Source: Janthinobacterium agaricidamnosum NBRC 102515 = DSM 9628 (lineage in GTDB: Bacteria > Pseudomonadota > Gammaproteobacteria > Burkholderiales > Burkholderiaceae_D). Taken from it: 64,000 nt of DNA. Shown piece by piece: positions 25,205 through 33,744 of this stretch (position 1 is its first letter; every line of letters starts with the position of its first letter). The DNA lies in NCBI RefSeq assembly GCF_000723165.1, contig NZ_HG322949.1, positions 1,976,921 to 2,040,920 of the forward strand, read 5' to 3'. A program made the position numbers and the translations under genes. The notes beneath the pieces were generated by a model. That model was not told the origin of the DNA, did not search any database, and saw only the letters and a program-made list of their open reading frames with translations.

Positions 25205-25743
25205 CGTATTGTTCCCTTCGCGGCCGCTTGCGTGCCATCCATCAGCGTGAAGTGTTCGCCGATGCTCTGGCGCGCCCGCGCCAGCCGGCTCATCACGGTG
25301 CCGACCGGGATTTGCAGGACTTCGGCGGTTTCCTGGTAGGTCAGGCCCTCGACCGCGACCAGCAGCATCACGGTGCGTTGCGCTTCGGGCAGCCGTTCCA
25401 CTTCCTGGATCACCTGGCGGAAAAAAATCAGGCTTTGCGGATCCGGCGACTTGCTGTCGACCAGTTGTTCCGACCAATCCTCGGAAAAATCGAGCTGGCC
25501 GTGCTGGCGCAGCCGGCGCGCCCGTATTTCATTGAGCCATACCGAATGGGCGATGCAATACAGCCAGCTGATCAGCGAAGTGCCGCTGTGCCATTGCGCG
25601 CGCCGTTCCAGCGCGCGCACGCAGGTGCGCTGCACCAGGTCTTCGGCGTCGGCGATGTTGCGGCTCAGGCGCAGCGAGAAGCGCCACAGGCGCGGCAGCA
25701 TCTCGGGGAGTTCGGCGGATAGGTCGTGCAAAGGAGGGGACAT
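25201..25743 (-). CDS. ECF RNA polymerase sigma factor
   Basis: 180 residues with sigma region 2 (RNIADAEDLVQRTCVRALER, WLYCIAHSVWLNEIRARRL) and region 4 (LPEAQRTVMLLVAVEGLTYQ, ETAEVLQIPVGTVMSRLARA). The start at 25743 (MSPPLHDLSAELPEMLPRL) fits ECF length; a longer frame upstream is cysteine-rich and unlikely. It is ATGA-coupled to an anti-sigma gene. Such pairs normally autoregulate from the shared intergenic region, here 25744-25962, which also serves the divergent YceI gene. Confidence 0.9.
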   Translation of the reverse strand: MSPPLHDLSAELPEMLPRLWRFSLRLSRNIADAEDLVQRTCVRALERRAQWHSGTSLISWLYCIAHSVWLNEIRARRLRQHGQLDFSEDWSEQLVDSKSPDPQSLIFFRQVIQEVERLPEAQRTVMLLVAVEGLTYQETAEVLQIPVGTVMSRLARARQSIGEHFTLMDGTQAAAKGTIR

Positions 25744-25962
25744 GGTAGCTCTGGTAGGGAGTCGCTGGCTGTATGGTTCCGGAAAATATCGCAGGCATTG
25801 ATTAAAACACCCGTGTGCAAAAAATATTCCGGATTGCGTCAAAAATATTTATTTCTATGAGGGAATAAAAGTTGCACCAAACTGTTTTACATGGGGATAC
25901 GGCGCATGGGACTGACGAGTCTGCATGCCCCGGTCACCCTATAAACAGAGGAGCAACTTATA
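25744..25962. promoter_or_regulatory. Divergent ECF sigma/yceI control region
   Basis: This AT-rich 219-bp gap separates the sigma start from the YceI start. TTCCGGAAAATAT and AAAAAATATTCCGGA form an imperfect inverted pair around a central AT-rich stretch, positioned for a symmetric operator. A specific ECF promoter could not be assigned by eye. Confidence 0.35.
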
Positions 25963-26589
25963 ATGCAAAGATATCTGATTCAAAGAAATTTCGTGCGCTA
26001 TGTTAGCGCCGTTTCCTGCCTGGCGGCGATGATGTTGGCCCAAGCCGCCCATGCGGAGTGGAAAGTCGACAACAAACAATCGATTTTTCACTTCGTCACC
26101 ACCAAGGCTGGCGCGGCCGGCACCAGCACCATCACCGAAGCGCACCGGTTCACCGAAGTCGGCGGCACCGTCGGCGACGATGGCAAGATCGATATCAATG
26201 TGAATACCGCCAGCGTCGACACGCTGATACCGCTGCGCGATACCCGCTTGCGCGACATCCTGTTTAAAAGTGTCAGTTTTCCAAATGCCAACTTTACGGC
26301 CCAGGTCGCGATGGAGGTGGTGCAAAAGTTGAAAGTCGGCGAACTGGCCAATATCGACGTGCCGGGTACCGTCAAGCTGCTCGATAAAAGCCAGCAGATT
26401 ACCGCCAGGCTGCGCCTGGTTCGCCTCGGCGGCGGCCAATTGCTGGTCGAAACGCGCGAACCGCTGATCATCAACGCCAATGACTTTGCGTTGCAAGGCG
26501 GCGTAGAAACGCTGCGCGGCCTGATGGGCTTGAATGTCTTGTCGCCATCGGCGCCGGTCGATTTTGCGATCGTGCTGGTGCAGAAATAA
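25963..26589 (+). CDS. YceI-family periplasmic protein
   Basis: 208 residues with signal peptide (RYVSAVSCLAAMMLAQAAHA) and a diverged YceI barrel: EWKVDNKQSIFHFVTTKAGA, DINVNTASVDTLIPLRDTRL, RDILFKSVSFPNANFTAQV and DVPGTVKLLDKSQQITARLR. It lacks the usual NAxK...D/E ending and instead closes with LMGLNVLSPSAPVDFAIVLV. An AGAGG site precedes the ATG. The divergent ECF sigma/anti-sigma pair suggests envelope-stress control. A strong GC hairpin follows. Confidence 0.85.
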   Translation: MQRYLIQRNFVRYVSAVSCLAAMMLAQAAHAEWKVDNKQSIFHFVTTKAGAAGTSTITEAHRFTEVGGTVGDDGKIDINVNTASVDTLIPLRDTRLRDILFKSVSFPNANFTAQVAMEVVQKLKVGELANIDVPGTVKLLDKSQQITARLRLVRLGGGQLLVETREPLIINANDFALQGGVETLRGLMGLNVLSPSAPVDFAIVLVQK

Positions 26590-26606
26590 GGCCGTTGATG
26601 TTACTG

Positions 26607-26630
26607 GCGGCCGGGCGCTTGCCCGGCCGC
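26607..26630 (+). terminator. GC-rich hairpin after second yceI
   Basis: GCGGCCGGGC-GCTT-GCCCGGCCGC is a perfect 10-bp stem 17 bases after the YceI stop and 38 before the chemoreceptor start. It lacks a T-tract, but its strength and position suggest a transcription boundary. Confidence 0.5.
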
Positions 26631-26667
26631 GCAGGCGCGGCGGCGATATAAAAACAAAGAAAAACAC

Positions 26668-28266
26668 ATGAATTTTAAACACCTGCGTATCGGCCAGCAA
26701 TTGGCCTTGAGCTTCGGCCTGGTGGTGGCCTTGATGGTGCTGGTCGCCTTCCTGGCTTTTTTCCGTATCAGTTCGCTCAATACGGAAATCGACATGACCA
26801 ACCGCGACCTGTATCCGAAGACCGTGCACGCGCACCTGATCAAGGACAAGGTCAATGAAGCCGTGATCAGCATGCGCAGCGCCTTGCTGTTGAGCGACCC
26901 GGCCAAGATCAAGGCGGAACTGGATAGCATCGAAACCGGCGCCAAGGTGATCGTGGCGCAGATCGGCAAGCTGGACAAGGCTGCCGTCAGTGCGCAAGAC
27001 CGCCAGGCCATCAGCGACTTGACGCTGGTGCGCAAGAAATTTGTCGAGGCGCGCCTGAATTTCGCCAGGCTGGTGCTGGCCGACCAGAAACCGCTGGCGG
27101 CCGAATTATTATTCAGCGATGTCGGGCCGGCGCAGCAAGCCTATTTCGATGCGCTCGACGAATTGATCGATGTGCAAAACCGGCGCATGACCGATACGGG
27201 CGCGCAGTCCAGCGCCAATGCCGGCAAGACCCAGCAAATGGTGGCCGCCATCACCCTGTTCGCGCTGCTGGTCAGCGCGATGGTCGCGTGGTACACCACG
27301 GCGGTCATCACCCGGCCGTTGGCCAGCGCGGTGCTTATCGCGCGCACCGTGGCCGATGGCAACCTGGCCAACGACATCGTGGTCGACGCCGACAATGAAA
27401 CCGGCCAGCTGATGGCCGCCTTGCGCGACATGAACCAGGGCCTGGTGCGCATCGTCACGCAAGTGCGCGGCGGCACCGACACCATCGCTGCGGCGTCGTC
27501 GCAAATCGCGTCGGGCAACCTGGATTTATCCAGCCGCACCGAACAGCAAGCGGACGCCTTGCAGGAAACCGCGTCGGCGATGGCGCAGCTGACCGCCGCC
27601 GTCAAGCAAAATACCGACAATGCGCGCAACGCCAATCAACTGGCCGAATCGGCGTCGGCCCTGGCGGTCAAGGGCGGCGCGGTGGTGCGCGACGTGGTCG
27701 GCACCATGAACGACATCGATGCGTCGTCGAAAAAAATCGTCGACATCATCGGCGTGATCGACAGCATCGCTTTCCAGACCAATATCCTGGCGCTCAATGC
27801 TGCCGTCGAAGCGGCCCGGGCCGGCGAGCAGGGCCGCGGTTTCGCGGTGGTGGCCAGCGAGGTGCGCAGCCTGGCGCAACGCTCGGCGTCGGCCGCCAGG
27901 GAAATCAAGGCGCTGATCGGCGACTCGGTCGACAAGGTCCGCCACGGCAGCATGCTGGTCGAGCGCGCCGGCATCACGATGACGGATGTGGTGAACAGCG
28001 TGCAGCGCGTCAGCGGCATGGTCGGCGACATTTCCGCCGCCAGCGAACAGCAGCGGGCCGGCATCGAAGAAGTCAACGGCGCGGTGGCGCAGATGGACCG
28101 GATGACGCAGCAAAATTCCGCGCTGGTGGAGGAAGCGTCGGCCGTGGCGTCGGCGCTGCGCGCACAAGTCGACGACCTGGTCAGGGTGGTCGGCGTGTTC
28201 AAACTGACAGGCAGCTCCGGCCACTTGCGCGTGCGCCTCGGCGCTCAGGGCCAGCAGGCCGGATAA
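26668..28266 (+). CDS. Methyl-accepting chemotaxis protein, Tar-like with 4-helix sensor
   Basis: 532 residues. TM1 ([20 protein letters not shown]) and TM2 ([20 protein letters not shown], about residues 190-212) enclose a periplasmic four-helix-bundle sensor domain with [25 protein letters not shown] domain follows, then the signalling hairpin with [40 protein letters not shown] and [18 protein letters not shown]. The C-terminus has no NWETF-type receptor-tethering pentapeptide, so it probably relies on other receptors for adaptation. Its last 22 bases overlap the convergent CoA-transferase gene. Confidence 0.93.
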   Translation: MNFKHLRIGQQLALSFGLVVALMVLVAFLAFFRISSLNTEIDMTNRDLYPKTVHAHLIKDKVNEAVISMRSALLLSDPAKIKAELDSIETGAKVIVAQIGKLDKAAVSAQDRQAISDLTLVRKKFVEARLNFARLVLADQKPLAAELLFSDVGPAQQAYFDALDELIDVQNRRMTDTGAQSSANAGKTQQMVAAITLFALLVSAMVAWYTTAVITRPLASAVLIARTVADGNLANDIVVDADNETGQLMAALRDMNQGLVRIVTQVRGGTDTIAAASSQIASGNLDLSSRTEQQADALQETASAMAQLTAAVKQNTDNARNANQLAESASALAVKGGAVVRDVVGTMNDIDASSKKIVDIIGVIDSIAFQTNILALNAAVEAARAGEQGRGFAVVASEVRSLAQRSASAAREIKALIGDSVDKVRHGSMLVERAGITMTDVVNSVQRVSGMVGDISAASEQQRAGIEEVNGAVAQMDRMTQQNSALVEEASAVASALRAQVDDLVRVVGVFKLTGSSGHLRVRLGAQGQQAG

Positions 28267-29636
28267 GCGTCCAGCGGCGCCGGCGGCAACGCAAAATACG
28301 GCGGCGTGGCGGACATCCGCTCGGCCGGGGCGATGCTGCTGACGCTGCCGAATCGCGATGCGGTCTGGCTGCGCCACGGTCCGATTTCCTGCTCGTCCAG
28401 TTCGGCTTGTGCCAGGCCGCCGGCAAGCGGCGCCATCGATTGCAGCCATGCGCCGGTCTGCGCCAGCGATACGCTGACGCGCCAGCCGCCGCCTTGCAAT
28501 GCGCGCCGTTTCAAGGCCGCCATGGCACCCAGCGCGGCGATATAGCCGCTGGCATGGTCGAGCGCCTGGCATGGCAGTTTGCCGGGCTGCGCCAGCCCTT
28601 GGGCCTGGCCTTCGGTCCAGGCGATGCCGCTGGCCGATTGCACCAGGCTGTCGAAGCCGCGCCGCTGCGCCCATGGGCCGGCCTGGCCGTAGGCCGACAG
28701 GCTGACTTCCACCAGGCCCGGTCGCAGCGCCTGCAGTTCGGCGCTGGAAAAACCACGCGCCGCCAGGGAACCGGGCCGGTAGGCGTGGATGAACACATCG
28801 GCGCCGCGTATCAGGTCGCGCAGCCGCTCGCGCCCGCTGTCCTGGCGCAGGTCGAGTTGCGCCGGACGCTTGCCGCGTCCGGTATCGATCACCAGCAGCG
28901 CAATATTCGGCAAATGCGCGGCGCTGATCGCCAGCACATCGGCGCCATGCTGGGCCAGCGTGCGGCCGGCCACCGGCGCGGCGATCACGCGCGACAAATC
29001 CAGCACGCGCACGCCGCCCAAGGGCCGGCCACGGTGATCGGCGGGCAGCGCTTGCGGCGCCGTCTCGGCGAGCCGCTCCAGCGCGAACAGCGGCAGCGCC
29101 GCGATGGCCGCCGCCTGCGGATGGACCTGCCATTCCCGCGGGCTGCGTATCAGCGCCGCGCACAAGCCTTCTTGCGCCAGACGGGCATCGAGCGCCTCGG
29201 CGGACCAGCCCCTGATCGCCGCCGCGACCGCGTCGCGCCGGTCGGCGCATCGCAAGACTTGCAGCACGCCATCGCGGTGATGCGGAAAATTGGTGTGCAA
29301 CTGTATCCAGCGGCCATCGCCGGCCTGATAATAACCGGCGATCGCACTCCATGGATCGGGCGGCGGCTTGCCGTCGACTTGCAGATAGCGCTCGCTGCGG
29401 AACATGGCCAGCGCGTGGCGCTGGTCGACCCGCACATCTTGTGCGCGGCCGCCGCGCAAGCGCCACAGCTCGGCCGCCATCAGCGCTTGCGCACCGATGG
29501 TCGCGGCGGCCAGCGCACCCACCGGGAAAGTGGACGGCAATGACTGTTCGGTATTCGACAATGCCAGGCGCGGCAGCAGCGCGGGATCGCCGGCGGCCAG
29601 CGTCCACAGCGTATGCAGCATGGTATGTGCGCTCAT
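28245..29636 (-). CDS. CaiB/BaiF family (class III) CoA transferase
   Basis: 463 residues with two CoA_transf_3 segments. The second holds the family core: [71 protein letters not shown] and [20 protein letters not shown]. Class III enzymes move CoA between carboxylic acids through an aspartyl intermediate. The length and the N-terminal extra domain fit the larger two-domain members. The substrate is unknown. It is divergent from an HTH-citrate synthase fusion gene, a pairing that suggests a shared carboxylate-CoA pathway, and overlaps the convergent chemoreceptor by 22 bases. Confidence 0.87.
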   Translation of the reverse strand: MSAHTMLHTLWTLAAGDPALLPRLALSNTEQSLPSTFPVGALAAATIGAQALMAAELWRLRGGRAQDVRVDQRHALAMFRSERYLQVDGKPPPDPWSAIAGYYQAGDGRWIQLHTNFPHHRDGVLQVLRCADRRDAVAAAIRGWSAEALDARLAQEGLCAALIRSPREWQVHPQAAAIAALPLFALERLAETAPQALPADHRGRPLGGVRVLDLSRVIAAPVAGRTLAQHGADVLAISAAHLPNIALLVIDTGRGKRPAQLDLRQDSGRERLRDLIRGADVFIHAYRPGSLAARGFSSAELQALRPGLVEVSLSAYGQAGPWAQRRGFDSLVQSASGIAWTEGQAQGLAQPGKLPCQALDHASGYIAALGAMAALKRRALQGGGWRVSVSLAQTGAWLQSMAPLAGGLAQAELDEQEIGPWRSQTASRFGSVSSIAPAERMSATPPYFALPPAPLDAYPACWP

Positions 29637-29721
29637 AATGAACTCCTGGAGTGATGAATCAGTCTAGAATTCCAGCATGGGGGCGTCAATCTTGATTGCC
29701 GAAATCGATATAAAGAAATAT

Positions 29722-30921
29722 ATGAGCGACCAGACACTGAGCGCCGGCGAGGCGTGCCAATTGCTGGGCGTGACGCCGGCGACGCTGTATTCCTACGTCA
29801 GCCGTGGCTTGTTGCGTTCCCACTCCAGCGACGGCGCGCGCAGCAAGCGCTATGCGCGCGACGACGTGTTGCGGCTGGCCGCGCGCCGCCAGGATGGCCG
29901 CCGCGCCGGCCATGTGGCCGAGCAGGCGATAGACTGGGGCAGGCCGGTGCTGGAATCGCGCATCACGCTGATCGAACACGGCGTGATCCGCTATCGCGGC
30001 AGGGATGCGCTGCAACTGGCGCGCCATGCGACGCTGGAAGAAACGGCGGGCATCTTGTGGCAAACGGACGGCGCCGATGCCTTCGCCGGCGCCGCCGAAA
30101 GCGCCGCGCCAGCGCACTGGCCGATGCTGCGGCAGGCCTTGGGCCGGCGCTTGCCGCTGGAGCGGGCCATGGCGCTGCTGGCGGCGTGGCCGCCGTCGCC
30201 TGATTTGACGAACGCACAGTGGATGCGCATCCTGGCCGCCGCGCTGCTCGATGGCGCGATCGGCAGCCAGCCCTTGCATGTGCAGTGCCGCAGCGCGTGG
30301 GGATTGGCGCCGGGCGCCGACGCTGTGCTGCGCGCCGCGCTGGTCGCTTGCGCCGATCATGAATTGAATGTGTCGGCGTTTACCGTGCGCTGCGTGGCGT
30401 CGTCCGGAGCGGGCTTGCCGGCGGCGCTGGTCGCCGGACTGGCGGCGCTCGGCGGTCCGCGCCACAGCGGCGAAACCTTGCGCGTGCGCGACTTGATCGA
30501 TACGGCCATGGCCAGCGGCGATATCGCCGGCTGTTTACGCGAGCGTATCGCGCAGGCCGACCAGGCGGGCTTCGCCTCGGTCTTGCCGGGTTTCGGCCAC
30601 CCGCTGTATCCTGAACCGGCCGGCGATCCGCGCAGCCGGCTGCTGCTCGAATTATTGCAGGCGCATGCGCCGCGTCTGGCACGGCTGGATCCGCCATTGG
30701 CGATTGCGAGCGCCGGCAGTGCGCTGACGGGGCAGGCGCCAAACGTGGATTTTGGGCTGGCTGCCATCGAATACGCCTTCGACTTGCCGCGCGGCGCGGC
30801 GCAAACGCTGTTCGCGCTGGGCCGCAGCGCGGGCTGGATCGGCCACGCGATGGAGCAAACGGCGTCGGGCCGCCTGATACGGCCGCGTGCGCGTTATGTC
30901 GGATCGTTCGAGGCTGATTAG
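29722..30921 (+). CDS. Citrate synthase family protein with N-terminal MerR-like HTH
   Basis: Residues 1-60 form a winged HTH (LSAGEACQLLGVTPATLYSY, VSRGLLRSHSSDGARSKRYA) of the excisionase/MerR-like type. The rest is a shortened citrate synthase: RHATLEETAGILWQTDG, a large-domain stretch ending AALGGPRHSGETLRVRDLID, and LPGFGHPLYPEPAGDPRSRL with catalytic GFGHPLYP. It ends RLIRPRARYVG. The catalytic His of GxxHGGA is altered (GGPRHSGE), so activity on oxaloacetate is uncertain. The start at 29722 was preferred to an in-frame ATG at 29677; neither has a strong site. Divergent from the CoA transferase. Confidence 0.84.
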   Translation: MSDQTLSAGEACQLLGVTPATLYSYVSRGLLRSHSSDGARSKRYARDDVLRLAARRQDGRRAGHVAEQAIDWGRPVLESRITLIEHGVIRYRGRDALQLARHATLEETAGILWQTDGADAFAGAAESAAPAHWPMLRQALGRRLPLERAMALLAAWPPSPDLTNAQWMRILAAALLDGAIGSQPLHVQCRSAWGLAPGADAVLRAALVACADHELNVSAFTVRCVASSGAGLPAALVAGLAALGGPRHSGETLRVRDLIDTAMASGDIAGCLRERIAQADQAGFASVLPGFGHPLYPEPAGDPRSRLLLELLQAHAPRLARLDPPLAIASAGSALTGQAPNVDFGLAAIEYAFDLPRGAAQTLFALGRSAGWIGHAMEQTASGRLIRPRARYVGSFEAD

Positions 30922-30951
30922 TTCGAGAGTGATTGGTTCAAGGCTGACGAA

Positions 30952-33744
30952 TCAGCGTATCAGCTTCAATCCCGGCGGCAGCGCCTCGCCCAGCATGCGT
31001 TTTTCGCTGGCCTGGTCCAGCTGCACCACCTGTTGCACCATGCCGATCCAGCCGGCCGGCGCGCCGATCGCCGCGAGGCGCCGGATCACGCTGTCGCGCA
31101 ATACCTGATCGATGTCGCGCGAGCGGTCGCCGGTCTTGCGCGCCAGGTGGGCCGCCGCGAATGCGGCCGGTTCGACCCGTTTCCAATCCATCGCCAGCAA
31201 TACCTCCAGCCATTGCTGCACCGTGTCCAGCGCCACCACTTCGTGCGCGCTGCCGTGGAAGGACTGGCGCGCGCCGACCCGCGCCAAGGCCCACAGGCTG
31301 CTGGCGTCGGCCGCGTCGGTCTTGCTGGCCGACTGCTCCAGCCGTGCCAGCAGCCAGGCGCCGATCTCCGCCTTGTAATTGCCGGGGATGCGTTCCAGCG
31401 ATGCGCCCAGGCGCAGCATGTCGTCGTCGCTGCCCTTGACCAGCGTCGCCGGGCGCTGGCTGCGCTGCTGCGCATCGGCTTGCAGGTTGAATGCGAAATC
31501 GTCCAGCAGGCGCAATTGGCGGGTGGTGTCGAGCCCGCCGGCGACCCGGCGCCACAAGGTCCACCATTCGGCGTTGACCTGGCTATCCTGGCGATGCTGC
31601 ACGCCGCTGTCGAACAGCGCCCACAACTGGTCGATGCGCCATGCGTCGAGCGCATGGCCGAAACCGGGCCGCAGGCAATAACCGGCCAGGTTCAGCCAGG
31701 CCCGCTCGTGGTCGGCCGAACGGCGCCGGCCGCGCGCGCGCTCCAGCAAGGCGTCGAACAACTGGCGCAGCAGCGGCGTATGCCACTGCTCGCGCCCGCC
31801 CAGCAGCTGTTCCAGTTGCTGGCGCAATTGTCTGACTTCCCTGGGCGTGACTTTTTGCGCGCGGCCGCCGAAGATGCGGTCGATCTGCGCGATCGCTTCC
31901 GGCAGGCGCGGCATGGCCGGCGTTTCATCCTCGCTTTGCTCGCCGGCGCCCGCTGACTCGCGCAACTGGAATTCCAGCAGCCAGCGCTGGCTGGTATTTT
32001 CTTGGAGCGACACGCAATGTACTTCCAGCGTGCCGACTTCGCTTAGCGAGGTCGCCAGCTGCACCGGGATTTCGCGTTTCTCCGTTGTACCATCTTCATG
32101 CAATACCGTGGCGATCGGCGGCAGCCGTACAAAATCCCGATCATTGAGCTCGACGATGTCGCCCAGCGCCGGCGCGATACCCGTCGCGCCGCTCGACGAT
32201 GCCAGGTGAAAGCGCACCGGCCGGCCCAGGCGCAGCGCGAACACCCGTTCGGGCAGGCGGATTTCGTGGCCGCTGTCGCTGCCGCGCGGCAGGATGCAAA
32301 TCGCGCGGCGCGCCTTGTCGCTGTCGTCCAGTATCAAGAAATAACTGCGCGGCGAACCGCCGCCGATGGCGGGCGCCTGTTTCAGCCGGCCGAGCGCGTA
32401 GGCCACGCCGCCGCGCGCCACCGCGACATCCGGGTTATCGTTATGCAGCACGCGCAGCGGCTGGCCGCGCCAGCTTGCCAGCGTGTCGGCCAGCCGTTTG
32501 GCCAGCGCGTCGGCGCGGAATACGCCGCCGTTCAGCAGCAGCGTGTCGGGAATGGCGCCGCCATGCTGTTGTAAAAAACCGGCCAGGTGGCGCGTGATGG
32601 CGGCGTCGCTGGCGTAGGGCAGGCCGAATTCGACGATGCCGCCGCGCCCGCGCTTGGGCAGTTCATCGGCGCCGGCCAGCGGGAAGAACCCGTCGACCAC
32701 CAGTTGTTCGACTTCGTCGCGTGCCAGTTGCACCGAGCGGCTGGCGCCGATCAGCCGCGAGCCGGCGCCGAGCAGCGTGACGTTGGTGGATTCGGGCGCG
32801 TCGGCCGCCAGCAGCAATTCCTTGGCGGCGCGGCAGCGCTCCATCAATTGCGACAAGCGCCCGGCCGACAGGCGCGGCGCGCCGGGTTCGGCCATCCGCG
32901 TTTCAACCAGGTGCGCCAGCGCCATGTCCATATTATCGCCGCCCAGGATCAGGTGGTTGCCGACGCCGATGCGGGTGATGTCGGGCTCGCCGCCCGTGTC
33001 ATCGACCGCTACCTTGATCAGGCTGAAATCGGTGGTGCCGCCGCCGACGTCGCACACTAGAATCAAGCGCGTGTGCGCCAATTCCTGGCGCAGCGCGCCG
33101 CGATGGCGGTGCAGCCAGTCGTAGAACGCGGCTTGCGGTTCTTCCAGCAGGCGCAGTTGCGGCAAGCCGGCCTGGCGCGCCGCGCTGAGCGTCAGCGCGC
33201 GCGCGCCTTCGTCGAACGAGGCGGGGATGGTCAGTACTATTTGTTGCCGTTCCAGCGGCTGTTGCGGAAATGCTGCGTTCCACGCGGCGCGCAGGTAGGC
33301 CAGGTAGCTGGCGCTGGCCGCCACCGGCGACACCTTGGCCACGTCGGCCGCGGCGCCCCACGGCAAGATCGGCGCCAGCCGGTCGACGCTGGCGTGCGAC
33401 AGCCAGCTCTTGGCGCTGGCCACCAGGCGGCCCGGCACTTGCGCGCCGAGTGTGCGCGCCAGCACGCCGGTGACGACCGGCTCAATACCTGTCACCTCGC
33501 CGGCGACGTCGCTGTGCGGCCATGGCAGTTGCAAGGCGCCGGCCGGCAGTTCGCCCGGCGCCGGGTGATAGCGCAGCGACGGCAGCAGCGCGCGCGGGCC
33601 GACTTCGCCCGGCGCCAGCAGTTGTTCGATGTCGAACAGCCGGATTTGCTGTTCGCCGATGCGGCTGTAGGCCAGCACCGTGTTGGTGGTGCCGAGGTCG
33701 ATCCCGACCAGGTACTGGCTGTCGCTCACTGGCTGCTCTTTCAT
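30952..33744 (-). CDS. Large Hsp70-family protein with C-terminal DUF3731-like region
   Basis: 930 residues. The N-terminal actin-like ATPase shows phosphate-1 VGIDLGTTNTVLAYSRIG, phosphate-2 LILVCDVGGGTTDFSLIKVA and the adenosine motif LLNGGVFRADALAKRL. After about residue 520 the DnaK substrate domain is replaced by a long Arg/Leu/Gln-rich helical region (EVRQLRQQLEQLLGGREQW, WLNLAGYCLRPGFGHALDAW) of the DUF3731 type found in this Hsp70 subfamily. It overlaps the upstream Hsp70 gene by ATGA, making it the third gene of a DUF2760-Hsp70-Hsp70 operon. Canonical co-chaperones are not encoded nearby. Substrates and physiological role are unknown. Confidence 0.88.
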   Translation of the reverse strand: MKEQPVSDSQYLVGIDLGTTNTVLAYSRIGEQQIRLFDIEQLLAPGEVGPRALLPSLRYHPAPGELPAGALQLPWPHSDVAGEVTGIEPVVTGVLARTLGAQVPGRLVASAKSWLSHASVDRLAPILPWGAAADVAKVSPVAASASYLAYLRAAWNAAFPQQPLERQQIVLTIPASFDEGARALTLSAARQAGLPQLRLLEEPQAAFYDWLHRHRGALRQELAHTRLILVCDVGGGTTDFSLIKVAVDDTGGEPDITRIGVGNHLILGGDNMDMALAHLVETRMAEPGAPRLSAGRLSQLMERCRAAKELLLAADAPESTNVTLLGAGSRLIGASRSVQLARDEVEQLVVDGFFPLAGADELPKRGRGGIVEFGLPYASDAAITRHLAGFLQQHGGAIPDTLLLNGGVFRADALAKRLADTLASWRGQPLRVLHNDNPDVAVARGGVAYALGRLKQAPAIGGGSPRSYFLILDDSDKARRAICILPRGSDSGHEIRLPERVFALRLGRPVRFHLASSSGATGIAPALGDIVELNDRDFVRLPPIATVLHEDGTTEKREIPVQLATSLSEVGTLEVHCVSLQENTSQRWLLEFQLRESAGAGEQSEDETPAMPRLPEAIAQIDRIFGGRAQKVTPREVRQLRQQLEQLLGGREQWHTPLLRQLFDALLERARGRRRSADHERAWLNLAGYCLRPGFGHALDAWRIDQLWALFDSGVQHRQDSQVNAEWWTLWRRVAGGLDTTRQLRLLDDFAFNLQADAQQRSQRPATLVKGSDDDMLRLGASLERIPGNYKAEIGAWLLARLEQSASKTDAADASSLWALARVGARQSFHGSAHEVVALDTVQQWLEVLLAMDWKRVEPAAFAAAHLARKTGDRSRDIDQVLRDSVIRRLAAIGAPAGWIGMVQQVVQLDQASEKRMLGEALPPGLKLIR

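Noticed and set aside
28407..29543. 378-residue plus-strand frame opposite the CoA transferase gene
   Set aside because: It is the antisense shadow of a strong CoA-transferase coding sequence, rich in Arg/Gln/His as expected for high-GC mirror frames.
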